Shown in pieces: positions 34,818 through 44,116 of a DNA stretch of 64,000 nucleotides. Position 1 is the stretch's first letter. The number at the start of each line of letters is the position of its first letter. The stretch lies in contig NZ_QYAB01000001.1 of the NCBI RefSeq assembly GCF_016758175.1, forward strand, positions 244,991 through 308,990, given 5' to 3'. This stretch comes from Leucobacter zeae. GTDB taxonomy: Bacteria > Actinomycetota > Actinomycetes > Actinomycetales > Microbacteriaceae. Made by a program: the position numbers and the translations under genes. A model generated the notes under the pieces. The model was not told the DNA's origin. It made no database searches and saw nothing but the letters and a program-made list of their open reading frames with translations.

Positions 34818-36132
34818 CGCCGACGCGACCGTCGATCTGCTGCGGGCGCTCATCCGGGAGGGCTGCGTCAACGACGGAACCCGGGAGTCGGGCCAGGAGA
34901 TCCGCAACGTGCGCGTGCTGCAGCGCTTCCTCGCCGACGCGGTCGCGGCCGGCCGCGTCGAGACGCAGGTGCTCGAGTCGGCGCCGGGGCGTGCGTCGCT
35001 CATCGCGCGCGTGCGCGGAACCGACCCGGACGCCCCTGCGCTCGGGCTGCTGGGGCACATCGACGTCGTGCCGGTGGATCCCGAGGGCTGGTCGCGCAAC
35101 CCGTTCGGGGGCGACCTCATCGACGGCGAGATCTGGGGCAGGGGAGCCGTCGACATGCTGTACCTCACCGCCGCGTTCGCCGCGGTGCTGCGCGAGGTGG
35201 CGCTCGCGCCCGAGCCCCCGCGCGGCGACCTGGTGCTCCTGGCGGTCGCCGATGAGGAGGCGGGCGGCGAGTTCGGGATCCACTGGCTCGTGCGCGAGCA
35301 TCCCGAGGCCGTGCGCGTGACCGAGGCGCTCTCGGAATCGGGCGGCATGCGCATGGGCGAACACGTCGCGATCGAGGTCGCCGAGAAGGGGTCGGCCGGA
35401 CGGCGCCTCGTGATCCGCGGCAGGCCGGGCCACGCGTCGATCCCGTACGGCGCGCAGAGCGCGGCCTACCGCGTCGGCGAGGTCCTCCACCGCCTCGGCG
35501 AGGTCATGCCCGCGGCCCAGCTCGGCGAGCTCTGGGGGGCGTTCGTGGCGGCGCGGATCGATGACCCCGCCCTCGCGGAGCGGCTGCTCGACCCGGTGCG
35601 GCTCGACGCGGCCCTGCCCCAGCTCGGAGGCATCGCCGGGTACGCCCACGCGGTCTCGCGCATCACGATGTCGCCGACCGTGCTGCGCGCGGGCGCGACC
35701 CACAACGTGATCCCGGCGGTGGGCACGATCGATCTCGACATCCGCACGCTGCCGGGCACGAGCGACGCCGAGGTCGATGAGCTCATCCGGGCCGTGCTCG
35801 GCGACCTGGCCGACGGCATCGAGATCCAGTACCTGCGCGGCTGGGCCGCGACGTCGTCGAGCGCTGAGACGCCCCTGTTCGCCGCGATCGAGCGCGCCGT
35901 CGAGGCGGTCTCGGGATCCCCCGTCGTGCCGATCATGGCCGCGGGCGGATCGGACGCCCGCGTGCTCCGCGAACTCGGAATCCCGGCGTACGGGTACGGC
36001 GTGCTCGGGCCGGGGTGGACGTACGAGCGCTACCGCGAGGGCGTGCACGGCCACGACGAGCGGATCGATGTGGAATCGATCGAACTGTCGCTGGCGGCGC
36101 TCCGCAGGATCGTCGCCGATCGGATCGGCTGA
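34810..36132 (+). CDS. M20/M25/M40 family metallohydrolase
   Basis: Zn-dependent peptidase-like enzyme (440 aa). H83 in LLGHIDVVPV, D115 in WGRGAVDM, E149/E150 in VADEEAGG, and the lid region IRGRPGHASIP are in place; a distal His lies near the C-terminus (EGVHGHDER). It starts inside tetR and ends in a 32-bp palindrome that contains its stop. Substrate unknown. Confidence 0.92.
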   Translation: MPSADATVDLLRALIREGCVNDGTRESGQEIRNVRVLQRFLADAVAAGRVETQVLESAPGRASLIARVRGTDPDAPALGLLGHIDVVPVDPEGWSRNPFGGDLIDGEIWGRGAVDMLYLTAAFAAVLREVALAPEPPRGDLVLLAVADEEAGGEFGIHWLVREHPEAVRVTEALSESGGMRMGEHVAIEVAEKGSAGRRLVIRGRPGHASIPYGAQSAAYRVGEVLHRLGEVMPAAQLGELWGAFVAARIDDPALAERLLDPVRLDAALPQLGGIAGYAHAVSRITMSPTVLRAGATHNVIPAVGTIDLDIRTLPGTSDAEVDELIRAVLGDLADGIEIQYLRGWAATSSSAETPLFAAIERAVEAVSGSPVVPIMAAGGSDARVLRELGIPAYGYGVLGPGWTYERYREGVHGHDERIDVESIELSLAALRRIVADRIG

Positions 36133-36157
36133 CCGGATCGGCCGATCCGGTCAGCCG
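36126..36157. terminator. 32-bp perfect palindrome, bidirectional terminator
   Basis: Arms 36126-36141 and 36142-36157 are exact reverse complements; the M20 stop codon lies in the left arm. Convergent junction with the zinc-ribbon gene. It is followed by irregular ~15-bp repeats of GTGCGCTCCGTCTCG. Confidence 0.75.
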
Positions 36158-36213
36158 TGCGCTCGGTCTCGGCGTGTTTCGCCTCGGTGCGCTCCGTCTC
36201 GGTGCGCTCCGCC

Positions 36214-36660
36214 TCAGTCGAAGATGTCGCCGAGGAAGTCGAACGGGCTCTTCTTCCTGCGGGAGCGGGGATCGCCGTAGCGCGGGTCGTACGAGCGCCG
36301 GTCGTCGTAGTGGTCGCGGCGGCGGTCGTCTCCGCGGCGGTCGTCTCCGCGCCGGTCGTCGTAGCGCGGCGCGTCGTACTCGGGCGCACCGCCGTACTGG
36401 GGCGCACCGTACTGCTGCGGGGGAGCGCCGTACGTGGGCGCCTGCGGGTGTGTGCCGGGCTGCTGGGGCGCCTGCGGCTGCGCGGGGGCGCCCGGGGCGC
36501 CGGGCGCGGTGTACGCCTCGGACTCGGCCTGCGCGCGTTCCAGGATCTTGTCGAGCTCGCCGCGATCGAGCCAGATGCCGCGGCACTGCGGGCAGTAGTC
36601 GATCTCGATCCCTTGGCGCTCGCTCATGAGCAGCGTGGTTCCGTCGCTGGGGCAGTTCAT
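36214..36660 (-). CDS. TFIIB-type zinc-ribbon protein
   Basis: Protein of 148 aa with an N-terminal zf-TFIIB ribbon: C3 in MNCPSDGT, then C23/C26 in YCPQCRGIWLDRGELDKI. The second ligand of the first knuckle is Asp, common in this family. Residues 50-130 are Pro/Gln/Tyr- then Asp/Arg-rich low complexity (DDRRGDDRR repeats). Ends in SPFDFLGDIFD. Function unknown. TACAGT six bases before the ATG suggests a leaderless mRNA. Confidence 0.9.
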   Translation of the reverse strand: MNCPSDGTTLLMSERQGIEIDYCPQCRGIWLDRGELDKILERAQAESEAYTAPGAPGAPAQPQAPQQPGTHPQAPTYGAPPQQYGAPQYGGAPEYDAPRYDDRRGDDRRGDDRRRDHYDDRRSYDPRYGDPRSRRKKSPFDFLGDIFD

Positions 36661-36666
36661 GCTCCG

Positions 36667-36672
36667 ACTGTA
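36667..36672 (-). promoter_or_regulatory. -10 box TACAGT, leaderless start of zinc-ribbon gene
   Basis: TACAGT on the minus strand, six bases before ATG 36660. Confidence 0.6.
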
Positions 36673-36695
36673 GTGACGCTGACTGGAAACTCGCC

Positions 36696-37868
36696 TCACG
36701 CCCAGCCGACCACGAGGCGCGCGGCCTGCTCGGGCACCGTCGGGTCGACCCCCGTCAGCTCGGCGAAGCGCCGCAGGCGGTTCGCGAGCGTGTTGCGGTG
36801 GCAGAAGAGCTCCGCGGCGGAGGCGCCGACGCTGCCCGTGCGCAGGTAGCTCCGGGCCGCCTCCTCGAGCCGCGCGCGCTCGGCCTCGCCGCACGCGGCG
36901 AGCGCGCCGTCGACGTCGGCGAGGAGCGGGTTGCCCGTGGCCACGAGCCTGCGAGCGGCGAGGCGCGCCCAGCCGCGGTCCCAGGTCATCGCTCCGGTCT
37001 CGCCGGGGCCGAGCAGCAGCGCGAGCTCCCGTGCGGTCGCCGCGGCGCGGCGCAGCCCGGCGAGGCCCGACTCCTCGGCGACCGCGCCGATCCGGAGGTC
37101 GAGCAGGCCGCGGCCGAGCGCCTCGAGGCGCGATCCGGGGAGCTCGACCCGCTGCGCGAAGGCGACCAGGGCGTCGCCCAGGTGATGCGTGTGCACGCGC
37201 CCGCCGGCGCGCTCCAGCTCCGAGACCGCGACGCGCAGCGCCGAGATGTCGTTCCCCGCGGCGACGAGCACGACGAGCCGAGCCCGCGCCGGGATCCCGA
37301 GGGCGTCCGCGATGTCCTGCAGGCGCTGGTCGAGCGGTTGCGGGTCCTGGAAGAGCGCCGCGATGAGCCCCTGGCGCACGGAGGCCGCCTCCTCGCGCAT
37401 GCGCTCGCGCTCGGCCGCGTAGGCCCGCTCCGTCTGGTGCACGTAGTCGTCGACGGTGCGGAGCACGATCCCGGTGTGCCGCACGATGAGCTCCGCGTCA
37501 TCCGCATCGGCCGCGCGCGTGAGCGCTTCCCAGAGCACCGTGAAGTCGTTGCGGATCGCGGTCATGAGGGCCGGCAGCGGGATGCCGGCGCGGGCCCGCG
37601 AGACGCCCACGTCCGTCGCCACGGGAACGGCTTCGCCGAAGCCGCCGGCCCGGAGCCCGTCGATGAGCGTGATGAACGAGAGCCGGCCGGTGCGCCTGAG
37701 CTCGGAGACCGGGATCGGCGGCGGATCGTACCCGGGAACGGTCGTGACGAGCGCGAGGAACGTCTCCGTGAGCTCGTCGGGATCGAGCGCGTCGAGCAGC
37801 CGGTGCCAGCGCTCCCGGTCGCCCGGTGCGGGTGCGCTGTCGAGCGCGCGGTGCGGTTCGAGGGACAT
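36696..37868 (-). CDS. PucR-type regulator of the catabolic cluster
   Basis: Regulator of 390 aa. An N-terminal RsbRD-like sensor domain (ALTRAADADDAELIVRHTGI, DYVHQTERAYAAERERM) is followed by a central GGDEF-like region and a C-terminal PucR HTH (YLRTGSVGASAAELFCHRNTLANRLRRF). It is divergent from an MHS symporter and four metabolic genes. The palindrome GTGCATATGCAC 13 bases before its ATG is the likely operator. Confidence 0.88.
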   Translation of the reverse strand: MSLEPHRALDSAPAPGDRERWHRLLDALDPDELTETFLALVTTVPGYDPPPIPVSELRRTGRLSFITLIDGLRAGGFGEAVPVATDVGVSRARAGIPLPALMTAIRNDFTVLWEALTRAADADDAELIVRHTGIVLRTVDDYVHQTERAYAAERERMREEAASVRQGLIAALFQDPQPLDQRLQDIADALGIPARARLVVLVAAGNDISALRVAVSELERAGGRVHTHHLGDALVAFAQRVELPGSRLEALGRGLLDLRIGAVAEESGLAGLRRAAATARELALLLGPGETGAMTWDRGWARLAARRLVATGNPLLADVDGALAACGEAERARLEEAARSYLRTGSVGASAAELFCHRNTLANRLRRFAELTGVDPTVPEQAARLVVGWA

Positions 37869-37881
37869 GGACCCAGAGTAT

Positions 37882-37893
37882 GTGCATATGCAC
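37882..37893. promoter_or_regulatory. Palindromic operator GTGCATATGCAC
   Basis: Perfect 12-bp palindrome between the divergent regulator and symporter. With flanking bases it shares AGTATGTGCA with the site at 31421-31432 near the other regulator/symporter pair. Confidence 0.65.
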
Positions 37894-38042
37894 TGACGAA
37901 TCGCCGGAATCGGGGGCAAAAGGCGGCCCATTCGGTGCGATGCCCCTGTCACACTCGATGGTGCCGCTGACGCAGCCGCGTCGGCGCACGGACCCGGATC
38001 CCGCATCCTCGACCCGCCATAGCGCGACAATGGAGTGAGCCC

Positions 38043-39371
38043 ATGAGCGAGACACCCACCTCGACCATCGAGTACCAGGCCACACAGGAACTCAGCATCA
38101 AGGACGCCAACAAGGTCGCCCTCGGAGCCCTGATCGGCACGGCGCTCGAGTGGTACGACTTCTTCCTCTTCAGCGCCGCAGCGGCGCTCGTGTTCAACGT
38201 GCAGTACTTCACGAGCGAGAACGCCACGGCGGCGGCCCTCGCCTCGTTCGCGACCTTCGGCGTCGGCCTCGCGGCCCGCCCCATCGGCGGCATCATCTTC
38301 GGCCGCATGGGCGACCGGGTCGGCCGCCGCAAGGTGCTCATGATCACGATCGTCGGCATCGGCCTCGTGACGGGTCTCATCGGCCTGCTGCCGACCTACG
38401 CCGCGATCGGGATCGCGGCCCCCGTCCTCCTCGTGCTGCTGCGCGTGCTCCAGGGCCTCTTCGTCGGAGGCGAGTGGTCGGGCGCCATGACGATCGTGGT
38501 CGAGAACGCGCCCCTGCACCTCCGCGCCCGCTACGCCGCGATCCCGCAGATCGGTTCGCCGATCGGCACGATCCTCTCGTCGGGCGGGTTCTTCGTGATG
38601 ACGCTCGTCTTCTCGCAGCAGAACTTCGACGCGTGGGGCTGGCGCATCCCGTTCCTGATCGCGCTCCCGCTGCTGCTCGTCGCGGTGTACATCCGGTCGA
38701 AGCTCGAGGAATCGCCCGTGTTCCGCCAGCTCGAGGAGTCGGGCGAGGTCGTCAAGAGCCCGGTGCTCACCACCTTCCGCGACAGCTGGAAGCAGATCAT
38801 CGTCGGCATGGCGGCGGCACTGCTCGGCGTCGGCGGCTTCTACCTCGTGACCGCCTTCTGCGTCTGGTACGGCGTGAACGTGCTCGGCTACGACTCCTCG
38901 CTCATGCTGCTCGGCAGCATGGTCGCGGCCGCCGTCGAGATCCTCGCCCTGCTCTGGGGCGGCAGCCTCGGCGCGAAGTACGGCGCCAGCCGCGTGATCC
39001 TCTGGGGCGGCATCGCCTCGGCCGTCGTCGCGGTCCCGTCGTTCCTGATGCTCTCCTCCGGGGTGCCGGTGCTCGTCGTCATCGCCATGACGCTCGCGGT
39101 CTGCACGCTGTCGCTGCCCTACGCGGCCTCCGGCACGGTGCTCACCGGCCTGTTCCCCGCGAAGACGCGCTATACGGGGGTCGGCATGGCCCAGAACGTC
39201 GCGGGCATGCTCTCGGGCTTCATCCCGCTGCTCGCGACCGGCTTCGTCGCCGGTGCAGCGAACCACTGGTGGCCTGCCGCGGCGATGCTCGTCTTCCTGT
39301 CGCTCTTCACCGCGGTCGCGGGCGCCATCGCGCCCCGCCTGAGCGTCCACCTGCCCGGCTTCAAGCACTAG
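38043..39371 (+). CDS. MFS metabolite:H+ symporter (MHS family)
   Basis: Symporter of 442 aa. GTALEWYDFFLFSAAAAL in helix 1, motif A FGRMGDRVGRRKVL, and LQGLFVGGEWSGAMTIVVENAP identify the metabolite:H+ symporter family. Probably imports the carbon/nitrogen source processed by the downstream enzymes; 61-bp spacing to the TPP enzyme gene supports an operon. Confidence 0.93.
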   Translation: MSETPTSTIEYQATQELSIKDANKVALGALIGTALEWYDFFLFSAAAALVFNVQYFTSENATAAALASFATFGVGLAARPIGGIIFGRMGDRVGRRKVLMITIVGIGLVTGLIGLLPTYAAIGIAAPVLLVLLRVLQGLFVGGEWSGAMTIVVENAPLHLRARYAAIPQIGSPIGTILSSGGFFVMTLVFSQQNFDAWGWRIPFLIALPLLLVAVYIRSKLEESPVFRQLEESGEVVKSPVLTTFRDSWKQIIVGMAAALLGVGGFYLVTAFCVWYGVNVLGYDSSLMLLGSMVAAAVEILALLWGGSLGAKYGASRVILWGGIASAVVAVPSFLMLSSGVPVLVVIAMTLAVCTLSLPYAASGTVLTGLFPAKTRYTGVGMAQNVAGMLSGFIPLLATGFVAGAANHWWPAAAMLVFLSLFTAVAGAIAPRLSVHLPGFKH

Positions 39372-39432
39372 CGGCCCGCCGCCCCGCATCCGAGTACCCC
39401 GCTTCCCCACCCCACCGAGAGGAACCCCAGCC

Positions 39433-41097
39433 ATGTCGCAGTCGGCCGGCCACCTGATCGTCCGCACCCTCGAGACCCACGGCGTCGAGCGGGTCTACGC
39501 CGTGCCTGGCGAGAGCTACCTCGACGTGCTCGACGGCCTGCACGACTCGTCGATCGAGACCGTCGTGTGCCGCCAGGAGGGCGGGGCCGGCTTCATGGCG
39601 CTCGCGGAGGGCAGGCTCACCGGCCGGCCGGGCATCGCGATGGTGACGCGCGGCCCCGGCGCGGCGAACGCGATGATCGCGATCCACACGGCCTGGCAGG
39701 ACGCGACCGCGCTCGTGCTCTTCGTCGGGCTGGTGCCCGTCGCCGATCGTGAGCGCGAGGCGTTCCAGGAGTTCAGCCTGACGGGCTGGTTCGGATCGAC
39801 CGCCAAGCGGGTGATGACGATCGACGACGCCGATCGTGCCGGCGAGCTCGTCGCGGAGGCGATGCGGATCGCGGCCTCCGGGCGCCCCGGCCCGGTCGTC
39901 GTCGGTCTGCCGGAGGACGTGCTCGTGCACCTCACCGATGCCGAGCCGGGCCGGCCGGTCGCGGCCCCGGACCCGCGTCCCGCTGCGGCGGAGCTCGACG
40001 CGCTCGCCGAGCGGATCGCGCGCGCCGAGCGCCCCGCGATCGTCGCGGGCGGCGATGGCTGGCACGCCGGTGCCGGTCGCGAGCTGCTCGCCTGGGCCGA
40101 GGCAGCCGGAGTCCCGGTCTTCTGCGACTGGCGGGCCTACGACGCCGTGCCTCATGCGGGCGGTGCGTGGGCGGGCTGGCTCGGCTACGGCCGCGCCGAC
40201 GCGGTGGCCGCGGGGTACGCGGCGGCGGACCTTCTCATCTTCGTCGGCTGCGCGCGTTCCGACGTGCTGAGCGACGGGTACACGGCCGGTCTCGAGGCCG
40301 AGACGGTGCTCGTCTCGGTCGATCCAGAGGCGACCCAGCACGCGGGGCGCATCGACCAGCAGATCCTGGCGGCCCCGGCGGGCTTCGTGGCGGCGCTCGG
40401 CGCCGTTGATCCGGCCGCTGCGCGCGGATCGCGCGGTGCGGCCTGGATGCGGGGGCGCGCCGAGGCGCAGGCGCGCTTCGCCGCGCACCGCTCCGACGCG
40501 TCGGTCGCCGTCGGATCCGCTCCGGCGACCGACCTCGGCGTCGACCTGGGAACCGCGTTCGGGATCCTCGACGACCGACTCGCGGGCGACGCGATCCTCG
40601 CGTTCGGCGCGGGCAACGCGACGATCTGGGCGCACCGCTTCGTGCGGCACCTGACCCCGGCGAGCCTCGTCGGCGCCCGCAACGGCGCGATGGGCCTCGC
40701 GGTGCCCGCGGCGGTCGCGGCGTCGCTGGCCCTCCCCGGGCGCCGTTCGGTCGCGGTCTGCGGAGACGGCGACTTCCTCATGAACGGGCAGGAGATCGCG
40801 ACGGCGGTCGCGCACGGCGGCGCGCCGCTCGTCATCGTCGTCGACAACGGCGTCTACGGCACGATCGTGCAGCACCAGGAGCACCACTACCCCGGCCGCC
40901 CGTCGGGCACCCGCATGGCGAACCCCGACTTCGCGGCGTGGATGCGGTCGTTCGGCGGCCACGGCGAGCGCGTCGAGCGCACCGAGGACTTCGCCGCAGC
41001 GCTCGACCGCGCGCTCGAATCCACGGGCCCCGCGCTGATCCACGTACTCATCGACTCGAGCGTGATGCCTCCGGCGTCCGCCGAGATCTCGGCCTGA
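39433..41097 (+). CDS. Thiamine-pyrophosphate-dependent enzyme (acetolactate synthase-like)
   Basis: TPP enzyme of 554 aa with the three domains of the acetolactate synthase/decarboxylase superfamily. E49 (RQEGG) is the conserved cofactor-activating glutamate; the TPP/Mg motif begins at GDGDFLMN (about 446) and ends near VVDN. FAD-binding features of true acetolactate synthase are not evident and no small subunit is near, so biosynthesis of branched-chain amino acids is unlikely. GAGAGGA precedes the ATG. Likely acts on a 2-oxo acid released from the imported compound; inference. Confidence 0.9.
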   Translation: MSQSAGHLIVRTLETHGVERVYAVPGESYLDVLDGLHDSSIETVVCRQEGGAGFMALAEGRLTGRPGIAMVTRGPGAANAMIAIHTAWQDATALVLFVGLVPVADREREAFQEFSLTGWFGSTAKRVMTIDDADRAGELVAEAMRIAASGRPGPVVVGLPEDVLVHLTDAEPGRPVAAPDPRPAAAELDALAERIARAERPAIVAGGDGWHAGAGRELLAWAEAAGVPVFCDWRAYDAVPHAGGAWAGWLGYGRADAVAAGYAAADLLIFVGCARSDVLSDGYTAGLEAETVLVSVDPEATQHAGRIDQQILAAPAGFVAALGAVDPAAARGSRGAAWMRGRAEAQARFAAHRSDASVAVGSAPATDLGVDLGTAFGILDDRLAGDAILAFGAGNATIWAHRFVRHLTPASLVGARNGAMGLAVPAAVAASLALPGRRSVAVCGDGDFLMNGQEIATAVAHGGAPLVIVVDNGVYGTIVQHQEHHYPGRPSGTRMANPDFAAWMRSFGGHGERVERTEDFAAALDRALESTGPALIHVLIDSSVMPPASAEISA

Positions 41098-41108
41098 AGG
41101 AGGCGGAC

Positions 41109-42773
41109 ATGCAGCTCGACCTGATCGTCCGGGCGGGGGAGATCCTCACCCTCGACCCGACGCGTCCCACGGCGACCTCCGTCGGCGTCCTCCGGGACCG
41201 GATCGTCGGATTCGACGATGAGATCGCCGGCCTCGACGCGGTGCGCACGCTCGATTTCGGCGACGCGTGCGTGACGCCGGGCCTCATCGACGCTCACTGC
41301 CACACCGCCTGGTGGGGCCTCGGCCTGACGGCGGTCGACCTCAGCACGGCGCGCGGACTCGAGGAGCTGTACGCGCGCATCGAGGCCGAGGTCGCGCGCC
41401 TCGACGCGCTCGGCGACCCGACCGCCTGGGTGCACGGCACCGGCTTCAACCAGGCGCATCACGGGGGAGAATTCCCCGACATCGCGCGCCTCGACGCCCT
41501 CACGGGGGACCGCCCGCTCTACCTGCGTCACACGTCGGGGCACGCCTCGATCACCAACACGGCCACGCTGCGCCTCGTCGGCGCGCTCGACGCCGGGTTC
41601 GAGAACCCCGTGGGCGGAGTCGTGGTGCGCGACAGCGCGGGATCGCCGACCGGCGTCGTCGAGGAGGCCGCCCAGGGCCTGGTCCAGGCGCTGCTGCTGC
41701 CCTACTCGACCGAACGGCTCGTCGAGGCGCTCGACGCGGCGACGTCGCGCTACGCCGAGCAGGGCATCACGAGCTTCTCGGAGGCCGGCGTCGGCGGCGG
41801 CTGGATCGGTCACAGCCCCGTCGAGGCGGCGGCCTATCAGGCGGCGGCCGAGCGCGGCATGCTGCACGCCCGCGCTCAGCTGATGCCCGCGATGGACGCG
41901 CTCCGGCCGCTGTCCGGCCACGCGAACGACTTCGCCGGGGTCGGCTCGGGCGCCGGGCTCGACCTCGGGATCCGGTACGGCTTCGGCGACGACCGCGTGC
42001 GCTTCGGCCACGTCAAGGTGTTCCTCGACGGATCGCTGCTCGGGGCGACCGCGGCCGTCACGGAGAGCTTCTGCGGGCACGATCACAACGGCGACGCCCA
42101 CCGCGCCGGGTACCTGCTCGATGAGCCGGAGGCCTACCGCGAGCGCGCGCTCGGCGCCTACCGGAGCGGGTGGCCCCTCGCGCTGCACGCGATCGGCGAC
42201 GCGGCGATCGACCTCGCCCTCGACCTCATCGAGGAAGCGCAGGAGCGCTACGGGAAGCGGGACGTGCCGTGCCGCATCGAGCACTTCGGCATCTCCCGGC
42301 CCGATCAGGTCGAGCGGGCAGGGAGGCTCGGCGTCGCGGTCACGCCCCAGGCCGGCTTCATCGGCCCGATCGGCGACCAGATGGCCGCGCTCGTCGGCTC
42401 CGACCGCGAGCCCTGGCTCTACCGCGGACGCTCCGTGATCGACGCCGGGATCGTGCTGGCCGGATCCTCCGACCTCCCCGTCGCCGACAACGACCTCCGC
42501 CGGGGGATGCAGGCAGCGGTCGATCGACGCACCGACTCCGGCGCCGTGCTCGGCCCGGCCGAGGCGATCACGCCGGAGGAGGCGCTGCGCACCCACACCG
42601 AATGGGCGGCGAGAGCAACGGGCCAGCTCGCCGACAAGGGCACGCTGGAACGCGGCAAGCTCGCCGACTTCACCGTATTCTCCGCGTCGCCGCTCACGGC
42701 GCCGAGCATCGCCGGACTCGATATCGTGGCGACCGTGGTCGGCGGCGTGCCGAGCTACGACGGCCGCGCCTGA
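41109..42773 (+). CDS. YtcJ-type amidohydrolase (Amidohydro_3)
   Basis: Metal-dependent amidohydrolase of 554 aa. The HxH metal motif is GLIDAHCHTAW (H63, H65); later His residues occur in LALHAIGDAAIDLAL and CRIEHFG, and the metal Asp in AGSSDLPV. Members hydrolyse amide, formamide or carbamate bonds. AGGAGG precedes ATG 41109, eleven bases after the TPP enzyme gene, so co-transcribed. Substrate unknown. Confidence 0.92.
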   Translation: MQLDLIVRAGEILTLDPTRPTATSVGVLRDRIVGFDDEIAGLDAVRTLDFGDACVTPGLIDAHCHTAWWGLGLTAVDLSTARGLEELYARIEAEVARLDALGDPTAWVHGTGFNQAHHGGEFPDIARLDALTGDRPLYLRHTSGHASITNTATLRLVGALDAGFENPVGGVVVRDSAGSPTGVVEEAAQGLVQALLLPYSTERLVEALDAATSRYAEQGITSFSEAGVGGGWIGHSPVEAAAYQAAAERGMLHARAQLMPAMDALRPLSGHANDFAGVGSGAGLDLGIRYGFGDDRVRFGHVKVFLDGSLLGATAAVTESFCGHDHNGDAHRAGYLLDEPEAYRERALGAYRSGWPLALHAIGDAAIDLALDLIEEAQERYGKRDVPCRIEHFGISRPDQVERAGRLGVAVTPQAGFIGPIGDQMAALVGSDREPWLYRGRSVIDAGIVLAGSSDLPVADNDLRRGMQAAVDRRTDSGAVLGPAEAITPEEALRTHTEWAARATGQLADKGTLERGKLADFTVFSASPLTAPSIAGLDIVATVVGGVPSYDGRA

Positions 42774-42832
42774 TTCGACGCTCCGTTCCGCACGCACCTC
42801 CGATCCGAACCCCCTCACGAAAGGTCGCAGTC

Positions 42833-44095
42833 ATGACACAGCTGGACGAAGCCTTCCTCGCCGACTGGGCGATCCACTCCCGCTTCGGCGCGGTCGCCGG
42901 AACGAACGGCGTGGACCGACAGGCGGCCTCGGCCGCGGACGGCGAGCAGCGCAGGTGGTTCGCCGAGCTCCTCGAGTCCCGGGGCTTCGCCGTGCACCGC
43001 GACCGGATCGGCAACCAGTTCGGCCTGCTCGAGCTCGTGCCGGGCGCTCCCTGGGTGCTCACGGGCTCGCACATGGATTCGCAGCCGACCGCGGGCCGCT
43101 TCGACGGGGCCTACGGCGTGATGGCGTCGGCGCACGCCTGCTTCCGGGTGGCGGACGAGCTCCGCGAGTCGGGCGAGACGCCGCGCTGCAACCTCGCGGT
43201 CGTGAACTGGTTCAACGAGGAGGGGTCGCGGTTCAAGCCGTCGATGATGGGCAGTTCGGTGCTGACAGGCAAGCTGCCGCTCGCCGAGGCCCTCGCCACC
43301 CCGGACCCGCGGGGGGTCACCGTGGCGGAGGCGCTGGGTGAGCTGGACGAGCTCGGCGAGGACGACGTGTTCGGCGCCGGAAGCGGGCGCGAGGTCGCCT
43401 CGTACGCCGAGATCCACGTGCAGCAGGGCCGCAGCATGGAGGAGGACGGGGTGACGATCGGCCTCGTGAACGCGACCTGGGCCGCGCACAAGTTCGAGTT
43501 CCGCGTCAGGGGCGAGCAGGCCCACAGCGGGTCGACGCTCATGGCCGACCGGCGCGACGCCCTGCTGGGCGCCGCTCGCCTCGTGGTGGCGGCGCGGGAG
43601 CTCGTGGACGAGTTCGAGCCCGGCCTGCTGCACACGGCGTGCGGCGAACTCAACGTGTACCCGAACTCGCCGGTCGTGGTCGCGAGCGAGGTCGAGCTGC
43701 TGCTCGATCTGCGATCGCCGAGCTCGGAGGTCATCGCCCGGGCGCACGCCTCGCTGATGGCGACGATCGATCGGGTGCAGCGCGAGGATCGCGTCGACAT
43801 CGAGATCACCGCCGAGCACTCCTGGGAGCAGAACCCCTATCCCGAGGCCGGCGTCGAACTCGCGCGCGAGGTCGCCGTGGAGCTCGGGCTCACCCATGAT
43901 CGCGTGATGACCGTTGCCGGGCACGACTCGACGAACATGAAGGACGAGGTGCCGACGGTGATGCTGTTCGTGCCGAGCGTCGACGGCGTCTCCCACAACC
44001 TCGCCGAGTTCACCAAGGACGAGGACCTCATCGCAGGGGTCGGCCACCTGACGGGCGTCGTACGGCGCCTCGCTGCGGGCGCGCTCCTCGGCTGA
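42833..44095 (+). CDS. N-carbamoyl-L-amino-acid hydrolase / allantoate amidohydrolase-like (M20)
   Basis: M20 amidase of 420 aa. TGSHMDSQPTAGRFDGAYGV gives H80, D82 and D91; FNEEGSRF gives the catalytic Glu pair; QAHSGSTLM, and a distal His in AGHDSTNM. This pattern is specific to the hydantoinase/carbamoylase branch, which removes carbamoyl groups and releases CO2 and ammonia. Last gene of the cluster; AAAGG precedes the ATG. Confidence 0.92.
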   Translation: MTQLDEAFLADWAIHSRFGAVAGTNGVDRQAASAADGEQRRWFAELLESRGFAVHRDRIGNQFGLLELVPGAPWVLTGSHMDSQPTAGRFDGAYGVMASAHACFRVADELRESGETPRCNLAVVNWFNEEGSRFKPSMMGSSVLTGKLPLAEALATPDPRGVTVAEALGELDELGEDDVFGAGSGREVASYAEIHVQQGRSMEEDGVTIGLVNATWAAHKFEFRVRGEQAHSGSTLMADRRDALLGAARLVVAARELVDEFEPGLLHTACGELNVYPNSPVVVASEVELLLDLRSPSSEVIARAHASLMATIDRVQREDRVDIEITAEHSWEQNPYPEAGVELAREVAVELGLTHDRVMTVAGHDSTNMKDEVPTVMLFVPSVDGVSHNLAEFTKDEDLIAGVGHLTGVVRRLAAGALLG

Positions 44096-44116
44096 GCGCG
44101 GCGGCGCGGGCCCGGT

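Noticed and set aside
39433..41097. Biosynthetic acetolactate synthase (ilvB)
   Set aside because: No regulatory subunit, no ketol-acid reductoisomerase next to it, and placement in a regulator/symporter/amidase cluster favour a catabolic TPP enzyme.
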